Assembly (NCBI RefSeq): GCF_040712315.1
Contig: NC_134023.1
Span: 59,788,757 to 59,852,756 of the forward strand
From: Castanea sativa
Taxonomy: Eukaryota; Streptophyta; Magnoliopsida; Fagales; Fagaceae
Length of the DNA stretch: 64,000 nt
Direction of reading: 5' to 3'
Position numbers and translations under genes: made by a program. Within the stretch, counting starts at the first letter, position 1, and every line of letters starts with the position of its first letter. Below the pieces are notes generated by a model. The model did not search any database. It worked only from the letters and a program-made list of their open reading frames with translations, and was not told where the DNA came from. Of this stretch, positions 56,293 to 64,000 are shown one piece after another.

Positions 56293-56933
56293 ATAAAACC
56301 CGGCTTCGAGAGATTTCTAGGTTCTCTCAATTACATTTCAGATTTCTATCAAAATCTCGGGCAACAATGCAAACTCCTTTTTGATAGACTCCGAACCAAT
56401 CCTTCCCCATGGACTCCAGCTCATACCACGGTTGTCCGGCATATCAAACAATATGTCGAACCCTTCCTTGTTTAGGAATTCCTTCGACAACTCATTCAAG
56501 ATTGTCCGGACCGATGCTTCAAACATAGGTTATGGTGGCATCCTCCTCCAGCGTATCAATCCCAATACCCCCGAACGGATAGTCCGTTTCCATTCGGGAA
56601 TTTGGACTCCCACTCGGATCAATTATAGTACTATTAAGAAAGAAATATTATCCATAGTACTATGCATTTCAAAATTTCAAAGTGATCTTTTAAATCAAAA
56701 GTTTCTAATCAGGATTGATTGTAAATCTGCAAAACATGTTTTAGAAAAAGATGTTCAAAACATTGCATCAAAACAGATTTTTGCACGATGGCAAGCCATC
56801 CTTTCGATTTGACTTTGATATAGAATTCATTGAAGGAAGCCAAAACAGTATCCCTGATTTCCTAACCCGTGAATTTTTGCAGAGTCACAGCCAAGATGTC
56901 CGGAAAGAAACCCGTACAACCCCAACCCCCTAA
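56293..56933 (+). pseudogene. RT C-terminal end and RNase H (frameshifted)
   Basis: The open piece at 56,381-56,812 shows RNase H1-type features: RTDASNIGYGGIL with the first Asp, KKEIL with the Glu, and IDCKSAKHV with the second Asp. The end IEGSQNSIPDFLTREFL is at about 56,827-56,878, in another frame after a break near 56,800. The reading frame finally stops at 56,933, overlapping the ORF2 start by 38 nt. The breaks near 56,250-56,300 and 56,800 lie among CGG/CCG and CGAG changes and may be artefactual. The left A copy shows the same domain order. Confidence 0.8.
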
Positions 56934-58219
56934 AACCTCTAAACAGCAAAACCCTGTTGGTTCCAGCCAATCACAAACCACAGGAAAGATTGTCCCAATA
57001 TCTCAAGCAAGAAGCCCTAGGCAGAATAACCCTGCTTCACCATCAAGCATGGCCAATCGTTATTTGGTTTCATCAATCCCAAAACCAAATTATGAAAGGC
57101 CACCATACGGCCAGACCAGCTACAGCTCAGCCTTAGCCTCCCCAGCACCCAAAGCAACCAACCCTTATCAGATAGAAGAACATGTTAGCCATATCCAAAC
57201 TCAGAGGCCTTCTTCCTATCCAACCCAAAGAGAAGGACAGTCCTCTTATGTCAAAAAGACCTTTACCCAGCATATCTCTTATATTGAACCCCACCTGACT
57301 CATATAACAGATCCCTTAGCCCTAGCCATGGAAGTTTTGCCACCAAACTGGCATTTCTTACCCAAACATCCAGAGAAAAATATCCAGTTCTATAAGAGCA
57401 TCCTCACCCAGAAAAGTCTGCTCGATAGAAAACATCTACAAGAAAGGGGACCCCCAAATAGTCCTCTATCACAAATTCATCATCACCGGTTTCATCGGTA
57501 GTAAAGAATGGGGACGGCATCCTTCTCTGTTAAGGATCCTCAAAAACTACGAGATCTCCATCGGGCTCAATACTCCATTACGGTTATTATGACTACATGG
57601 ATGCCTTTGAAAAAGTACTCTTCTTCCAGAACCAGAAATTTAACCATTCTTGGTTCTTAATGTTCAGCAAAGATTTTAACGACCAAACCCCCTCCTGGTT
57701 CCTAAAGTGGTGGGAAATGTTTGGATCCATCCCTCAAATCTTTCCAGAACCATTACAAGATGCTTTAAGGTACTTTGACTCAAGGTGCAGCTCCTCTAAA
57801 CACGGATCCCGGTTCCCAATAATCCTGGTCTTCTCCCGGAGGTACAAAGTCCATTGGATCGGCATGTGGAAATACACAATTGACGGCAACCTCTTAAACC
57901 GAGAATTCTCGGTTAAATGGTGGGACGATCTCGGGATTAATCCAATCATCGGCCAAGTTTACAAGGATTATCCTCCCCGGTTCGAAACCCATTGCTCACG
58001 GGACAAGATCTCGGTCTAGCTTAGATTCGTCCGGTTGCCGGAAAGTCCGGCAAAGAATTAAAGGAACTAGCCCGGCAACTCATAGCCCATTCCCGGCGGC
58101 TAGAGTCGAAGAACGAGATCTCTCCTACCGCCTGCGAAGGGTCGATCAACCACAGTCCAATTGACCCTTTTCAAGATTCCCAAGATCCTTACAGCGGGTA
58201 TAATCTGGACAGCGATTAA
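56896..58219 (+). pseudogene. Component A ORF2, unknown function (frameshifted)
   Basis: Starts at ATG 56,896 (MSGKKPVQPQPP), overlapping the end of ORF1 in another frame. It is open to 57,501, then continues in a different frame at 57,597-58,019, and the likely stop is the TAA at 58,217-58,219 after GYNLDSD. The full protein would be about 440 residues: a Pro/Gln/Ser-rich N-terminal 150, then an aromatic-rich part with FNHSWFLMFSKDF, WFLKWWEMFG and VHWIGMWKY. I recognise no domain. The Lys-rich start and the acidic DPY..GY..D tail resemble the start and end of the C-terminal region of B. 57,480-58,180 is rich in CGG/CCG substitutions. Confidence 0.65.
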
Positions 58220-58796
58220 AAGCATCCTGACTCAGCAACTCAGGATCACAATCCGGTTACTATTTCAACAGTATCCAAGAAAAGCAAGGGGACAAAGCAC
58301 TGGAGCATGAACAGTGAAAGCTTTACTGTTCACAAACACAATCATTCCGAATTACTATTGCTTTCGGTGGAAACAGCTTTCACCTCAGTAAAAGCAATTT
58401 ACCCTCCGGAATTTCAGCAATCTCCAGCAGCATCCAAGGCTCCCTCCAGTCTATATAAGGCAGCCTCATCTCCATTCATCAGCAGGTCCAATTCTAGGAA
58501 TAGCTCCAGAATACCTCGGAGGTCCAATTCTAGGAATAGCTCCAGAATACCTCGGAGGTCCAATTCTAGGAATAGCTCCAGAATACCTCAGAGGTCCAAT
58601 TTTAGGAGAAACTTCAGCAACTCCAAAATTCCCTCCTCTTCCAGCCAAGAGTTCAGCTTTGCCTCCTCTTTACAACCCTTAGCATTGTAAACAGATGGCA
58701 CTATTTCATATTTGTAATGTCATGGCCTCAGTCGGCCTTTATGTTTATTTTCCGCACATGGCCCCAACCGGCCTTAGCCTGTAACTTACCCCCTTA
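58220..58796 (+). promoter_or_regulatory. Common region of component A: promoter and R
   Basis: TGACTCA is at 58,228-58,234, nine bases after ORF2. The hairpin ATTGCTTT..AAAGCAAT is at 58,357-58,398, TATATAA at 58,452-58,458, then 36-bp repeats and R. From about 58,300 on it is almost the same as component C at 23,110-23,570. Confidence 0.8.
58484..58606 (+). repeat. 36-bp tandem repeat, three units plus a partial
   Basis: Units start at 58,484, 58,520 and 58,556, with a partial unit from 58,592. Component C has two units in an otherwise near-identical context. Confidence 0.9.
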
Positions 58797-58808
58797 TGGT
58801 ATCAGAGC
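58797..58808 (+). promoter_or_regulatory. Primer-binding site (initiator tRNA-Met)
   Basis: TGGTATCAGAGC, with stem arms at 58,781-58,789 and 58,830-58,838. Confidence 0.9.
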
Positions 58809-58925
58809 CAAGTTTGGCCCGGTCGGATTGTAAGTTACTGTTTATCATATAATCAAGTTGGTCGGCACTGCCGCCATAGTTATCCAGATTATTTTTGATC
58901 ATTATAATTATTTTGAATTATTTTC

Positions 58926-59051
58926 ATGGATATATCTCCCATACCCCATATTTTGTTTTACATCTATTTCATGATAACTCTTCCGTTCCCTTTTATTTAT
59001 TTCTTCGTCTGCTATTATTTCATCATTTTCTATTACATCTGCAAATGGTAG
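58926..59051 (+). CDS. Hydrophobic 41-codon upstream ORF in the leader
   Basis: ATG at 58,926 (TTCATGGAT context), stop TAG at 59,049-59,051. The product starts MDISPIPHILFYIY and is almost wholly hydrophobic or aromatic (rich in F, Y and I). The same ORF is at 23,700-23,825 and, on the minus strand, in the unit 1 leader. The nested copy breaks it after about 16 codons. Short leader ORFs guide ribosome shunting in several caulimovirids; whether this one does is inference, and a chance AT-rich frame is possible. Confidence 0.3.
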   Translation: MDISPIPHILFYIYFMITLPFPFIYFFVCYYFIIFYYICKW

Positions 59052-59171
59052 GCTGAGCCTCCTTCTAACCATTCTATTTGTTATTCTGTGATTATTTGTT
59101 CAAATTAACCTTTGCTTCCCTGTTATCTCTATTCTTCCTATCTCTGTGTTTATCCCTAAAGATTGTTGCAG
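59048..59171 (+). other. Candidate leader intron (124 nt)
   Basis: A GT donor (ATG|GTAGGC) at 59,048 and an acceptor TTGTTGCAG ending at 59,171, with a T/C-rich tract between. Length and U-richness suit a plant intron. This is prediction only; splicing is known in some caulimovirids. Confidence 0.3.
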
Positions 59172-59456
59172 ATTTATATACCTGTGAGATTTGTTACCAA
59201 AGTCTGTGGTGTTCTCTGTTCTTTAAAGAGGCCGAAAATCTTCCTAGGTTTGGTTTGGTCAGCCCGTTGAAGCCGAGAGAAGGCGTGTTAGGGTGGTCCC
59301 CATTTTGGAGGAGAGTCCGGCGGAAAGGAGTTCACAGATCAGGTGTCTATCCCATAGTTGTATACTTTTGCTTCTGATCTAAAGGTTTGATCCAGAAGTT
59401 TGAGGATAAAGGTGACTAGGTTGTGATTGTTGATTTAAACTTGTAAACCCGTAATC

Positions 59457-62400
59457 ATGAATAGGTTGTTTAGAAGTTACTCTTCCACCGGTAGTAGATG
59501 TTCTCAACCCACATCCATTCCTGACATCCCAGCAGACGTAGGAGCAATTAATTCGGAGTCTTATGAGCTATCCGATCTAGATTTAGACATAGGAGATTGG
59601 AATATCCCAAAAGTAGCCACCAGCCAATTCTATAAGTCTTCATGGTCTTTGAAAACAGCTTTCAGAACAGACTACCATGTCAAGACCATAGAACAAGTCT
59701 ATGGAATCAACAAGGAGTACGAAACGTGCTACTTGTTATCACCCTCGGCTATCCGGAATCATAAAGACAAAGGACATAACTTCCTACACATAGGATTAGT
59801 CCAAATAGGAGTGAAACCACTCACCGAAGAGGTTTGAACGGCTCAATCCTCATGGCCCTTAGAGATGCTCGTCACGTCGGATTTGATGACGGCCTCCTAG
59901 GAACCATAGAAACCGATCTTAGTAACGGACCCATTCATTTTAAGCTGTTTCCCGAGATTTTAGCATTTTTCTCCATGACAAGATGCTTATCAAAGCCCTC
60001 ACACTCAATATCAAGACCCATGGAACCCTTATGACACGGGGAACTAGTCGGATCGCTTTGATATATAGAGTTTACTACAAGTGCATGAGAACGAACATGA
60101 ATGTTGGAGCACTTGATAGAAGACAAAAGGGCGAGACAACCCTCATCCGGACCACCGACCCTAGCGCCAAAGTTAAGGTTCCCGGAACCCTCAAATGGTC
60201 TGAAATTACTTTCCCGACCAATTGGATGTTAGAGAATGAAAATCATGCTCTACGGATCCAAAACCCGGCCCGAGAATCCGGATCTAGAATTTGTCCAACA
60301 ACTAGCCGACGGCACGGTTAGGTTAAGTTTCGACGGATCTAGGCTTAGCACTCCTCTAGACTATGAGTGTAGGCAACCTTTGGACACATCCCGGTTTAGA
60401 TCTCCAATCGATCTACGGCAGCCCCATAGGCGGCCACCTATCTACCTTAGAGATAGATGCGCATCCCGGTGTAGCTCAACCGGACCTTTAGGATCACCTT
60501 TTCCTAGGTCCGAAGAGATTTAGGTGTTCGGTTTCGGGGAGTTAGAACCAATTCCCAACTCACCACACCTTGCTACACGGCCAAACAGGATTCGATTGTC
60601 AATGAGGATGACGATCATGAACAATCCCCCCATCCCCATCCGGAACCGATATGGAACGGCCTCCGGATCGGCAAGAGGAATCTCTGAATATTTTAGTGTT
60701 AAACGAGAGAATTCGTTCCTGACCTAGAAGAATTAGGAAAGGAGTTTAGTTCGAGGAAAACGAGGACTAAAAGAGAAGCCTACAAAGCCAATTATACCGA
60801 GAGATCAAAAAGAAAAAGTATTTGAAGCATGGACGGCATTCATGAGGGAAATATCCCGTAATGTCCCCTTTTTCTTATACTTCGAAAGGTATTTTGGCCG
60901 GCACAAGCGGTTTTGTGTCCTCACCGAGCCTGGACCATAGAAGGACCCAATGCAACCAAAGAAATTGTAAGGTCTAGTCATCCACCCCTAGAAGCCATAA
61001 CCTTCAACCATCGTAGAACGGAGATAATAGCCTCTCCCTTCAAAGCCACCACGGATAGGCACCAACCGGTTGACAAGGTTATCGAGCAAAATAACTATAC
61101 CAACCGAGTGTCTAATTGTCATAGGAAAACGGCTTGACGAGAATAGAAGACAAGGTCGAAAACAAAGTTATCCTCCGGCCGGGAAACTCTAGTAAACCGA
61201 TCCAAGCTTTAGAAAAGCCTCTAGTCAAGTTACCCACAACCGGACACAACGGCCTCGGTTATCCTAAGGATAAGTCGGCCTTAAAGATAGTCGGCCGAAA
61301 TTGGATGAGCTTGTGAAGAGGGAACCAGCCACCCCTTCATCGGTTAAAGTTCTAGATATCCAATCGGCATCTAGCAGTTCTAGCCAAACCTCGACCGGGA
61401 GTTTGAACGGCTAGAAAACCGGTTTCGGGATTTGGAGGTAAAACGGCTTTACCATCCCGATCCAACCAGCTCGGCCAAGAATTGGTACCCCGAGACCATC
61501 ACCCCCGACCTCCGGTATGAGGAAAGGAATGTGAGTAACCAATTCTCGGTATCTTCTCGGTAGACTCTATGAATGGAACATAGATGGTTTATCGAACGGG
61601 AAATCTTAAACAAAATCCAGCATATGACTATGGTAGCCAACAACTACTTGGACGAAGGCCGTCCCCATAAAGAAGTCATAGAAATGATGGCATTAGGATT
61701 CACGAGTAAACTCCGGCAATGGTGGAACAATTGTCTTGCAAGTGTCTAAAGAAGACATCAAGTATGCAATTCAGAAAGATGAGGAAGGAAACCCCATCAT
61801 CAATGAAATTGAGCAAGGAATTCTGATGGAGTCAATACCCTCATTTATACCATCATGAAACACTTCATAGGTAAACCCGGCAACATCACGGCTAGGATTT
61901 ATGAGCAGGTGAGTAACCTTAGGTGTAAAACCCTAGGAGATTACAAGTGGTATGAAGATGTATTTACCACTAGGGTCATGCACGAAGAGATTGTAATTCT
62001 CCATTTTGGAAGGAGAAATTCATTAATGGTTTACCAACCCTCTTCGACCAGAAGGTTAAGGAAACCCTTTGCAGCCCATTAGGTGTCATAGATTATGATA
62101 ACCTAACCTATGGAGACATCTCTAGCACCATTCGAAGTGAAGGAATGAAGATGTGCGGGGATCTCAAAATCCAAAGCCATATCAACAAGAACAAAGCCAA
62201 GTACGAAATAGGACATTTACGTACACGGTATGGCTTACCCTCGGTTAAACCTTCCAAGAGGAAATCCAAGCACAAAGGAAAGGAATCCTTTGAGAAACCC
62301 TATAGGAAGAAAGCACCCAAGTATTATAGAAAACGAAGTACAAGACCGATGATTTCTATAAGAAAGGAAAATCCAAGGAATTCATTCCACAAGCATACGG

Positions 62401-64000
62401 CAAATGCTACAACTGTGGAAAGAAAGGTCATTTCAAGAGTGAGTGTAGAGCTAAAGCCAAATCCCTTATCAACACCCTCATTAGTGACCAACCCAGCAAA
62501 AATGAGATCTTCAAGTTACTAGAACTTGACCGCTCCGACGGCGAGTCATTCGGCGGTGCTAGTGACGGTGAGCTTAGGCGGATATACGGGTCATCCTCTC
62601 GACTCCTCTAGTACCGGTACCTCTAGTGGCCCGGATGAACCCACACCATGCAAAGATGGTTGTTGTAGGAACAAAACCATCAATGTGTTGAACGAGCAAG
62701 AAGAACTTCTTTTAGACCTCATAGAGGCTATAGAAGATCCTGTCATCAAAGCTCAAAAGCTTACCCTTTTCCATCGGACCTTAGTTAAGGAAACCGGCAA
62801 GCCTGCCCTTAAAATCCAGCAACCTAAGGTAGATTTAGAGCAAATTTACAACGGGTTTACCCGGTCCAAGAAGGAAGTCACGGTCAACGACCTTCGGAAA
62901 GAAATTAAGGAAACCAAATCAGAAGTCAAAATCCTAAAGCAAGAATTAACCATTCTTAGGGTCGATTATGATCTCCTTAATCGAAGGATCCAAGCATTGG
63001 AAAGCACTTCTCATCAAAGCAATGAGGAAAATCCCTCGGATGAAGAAGTTGATCAAACGGTTAACCCTACAGCTGACCTTATCCGGGAACCCGGCAAAGG
63101 TTTGTTCTTAGAAACCATCGGTAGGATTAACTTCCATAAATGGCATTCCAAAGTCGGGATTGTCATTAGCAATGATTTCGAATTTGAGGTCATAGCCTTA
63201 ATAGATTCGAGTGCTGATCTTAATTGCATTCAAGAAGGAATCATTCCCTCCGGATACTTCAAAAGGTCTAAGGAGAGATTAACATCCGCAAGTGGCGGGA
63301 GAATGCAAATTGATTTCAATATCCCACAAGCCGAGGTTTGCCAAGGCGGCATATCCTTTATGACAAAATTTGTCCTTGTCAAGAACATGACGGATAGAGT
63401 CATCCTAGGAAACCCTTTCTTGTGTTTATTATATCCCTTCATCACGAATCTTGAAGGAATCACAGCCCATCCTTTTGGTCGGTCTATCAAATTTGAGTTT
63501 ATGAGAAGCCCAGAACCTTGGGAAGTTTGCTCCCTCCGAAAGCTTCTATATCAAAAACTCTCGGTACCATCACCATCCTTCCATCCGGTAATCAAGCCCG
63601 GCAACTTGATTCAGCCAAAACAATTGATCATTCCTTTGACTCCAATCAATTGTCATCATGCATTCATAAAGAATATATTTGCATCTCTACATCCATCGAG
63701 TTTTAAAAACAAAAGGTTTTTTAATTATTTGAAAATCTCGGATGATCCAAACCTTTCTTCGCGGGATAAAGAGAAAGCAATATTTAATACCACTAGTAAG
63801 TGGAAGATGACTTCTTCGGTAGAGAAGAAGGGCAAGGGGAAAGCACTCGCAAGGGACTATCCTCAAGACAAAAGACTACCAGCGGGACAGTCTTTTGTAA
63901 AGCATGAAGGCGCTTCCTCTAACAGCCATAGAGAAGCAACATCCCTTCAGGAATTTGTCCCTTCAACAGTGACATATTCCAGTGGTGATATGGCTATTGT
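59457..64000 (+). pseudogene. Component B polyprotein, frameshifted, truncated by window end
   Basis: ATG at 59,457 (MNRLFRSYSS). MP is open to 59,837 and then breaks where CTGGTGAG-type sequence reads ACCGAAG. MP and linker pieces follow to about 61,300, capsid core about 61,500-62,300, CCHC about 62,400-62,445, coiled coil about 62,880-63,000, AP with DSS in place of DSG (about 63,204; TTCGAGTG where unit 2 reads TTCAGGTG) and the C-terminal region start. It closely follows unit 2 except at CAG/CTG positions. Between 60,241 and 60,540 I find one CAG or CTG, against about a dozen in the matching unit 2 stretch, so most breaks here are suspect. Confidence 0.8.

Larger units (their letters stand above)
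53023..58796 (+). mobile_element. Component A unit with B-derived 5' part (recombinant)
   Basis: Plus strand. 53,023-54,219 is B-type capsid N-part and start of the capsid core. At 54,219 it switches to component A, which then runs linker repeat, CCHC, AP, RT, RNase H, ORF2 and common region. It ends at the primer-binding site of the next, B-type unit. MP and leader are missing because of the inversion at 53,022. Confidence 0.85.
58809..59456 (+). other. Pregenomic RNA leader
   Basis: 648 nt between primer-binding site and MP start, AT-rich in the first half. It contains the 41-codon upstream ORF, a candidate intron and a TTATATA motif (about 59,173-59,179). It carries none of the CGG/CCG substitutions seen in the MP part that follows. 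Confidence 0.85.
58797..64000 (+). mobile_element. Component B unit following component A (cut by window end)
   Basis: From the primer-binding site through leader, MP, capsid, CCHC, coiled coil, AP and the first part of the B C-terminal region (to FVPSTVTYSSGDMAI, matching the unit 2 copy near 35,910). It stands head-to-tail after a component A unit, so A and B are joined at their shared common region. Confidence 0.85.

Noticed and set aside
59078..59377. 99-codon leader ORF repeated identically at 19,231-19,530, 27,106-27,405 and 33,592-33,891, with a hydrophobic N-terminus
   Set aside because: Its first codon is TTG, not ATG, in every copy. It overlaps the candidate intron and is broken in older leaders. 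Identity is explained by the overall similarity of the leaders.

Overview
The 64 kb window looks like plant nuclear DNA made entirely of endogenous pararetrovirus (Caulimoviridae) sequence. Every region can be aligned by eye to some other part of the window. I found no host gene, tRNA, rRNA or other transposon family. The family is recognisable from five things: a 30K-type movement protein (MP), a capsid region ending in a CCHC knuckle, a pepsin-type aspartic protease (AP, core DSGA), a reverse transcriptase (RT) with YIDD followed by RNase H, and a primer-binding site TGGTATCAGAGC complementary to plant initiator tRNA-Met. There are no LTRs of normal size and no integrase. The layout (MP to RNase H in one ORF, then a second ORF) and the multipartite look fit the florendoviruses best. 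The host is probably an angiosperm; the species cannot be told.

Three kinds of genome component can be separated. Component A carries MP, a short linker, CCHC, AP, RT, RNase H and a separate ORF2; two copies (1-5.7 kb minus; 54.2-58.8 kb plus) both lack the capsid core. Component B, about 7.0 kb, carries MP, capsid, CCHC, a coiled coil and AP. It has no RT or RNase H; instead a different C-terminal region ends in a Cys/His motif. Component C (19.65-23.6 kb) is B-like with a strongly diverged C-terminal region that keeps the same Cys/His motif. All components share a non-coding common region (hairpin, TATA, 36-bp repeats, primer-binding site, leader). This suggests a split genome in which A supplies polymerase and B/C supply capsid.

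Layout. 1-6.3 kb: degraded A unit, minus strand. 6.3-6.98 and 14.12-19.65 kb: one minus-strand B copy split by a nested, full-length, opposite-strand B copy (6,981-14,121) whose ends are a direct repeat of about 110 bp. 19.65-23.92 kb: component C, plus strand. 23.92-27.66 kb: mosaic of short viral fragments in both orientations. 27.66-53.02 kb: minus-strand head-to-tail array of four B units with primer-binding sites at 27,663, 34,161, 41,097 and 48,097; the second unit has a nearly intact 5.7 kb reading frame. 53.02 kb: inversion point forming a 0.92 kb inverted repeat. 53.02-58.80 kb: A unit with a B-derived 5' part. 58.80-64.0 kb: B unit, cut by the window end.

One caution affects all reading-frame calls. 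In sharply bounded patches nearly every CAG/CTG of the intact copies reads as CGG/CCG, or as CGAG, CG or TCG with a one-base shift. This looks like an uncorrected nanopore base-calling error at methylated CHG sites. Many frameshifts reported here may therefore be artefacts, and the patches may be an indirect sign that the locus is heavily CHG-methylated.
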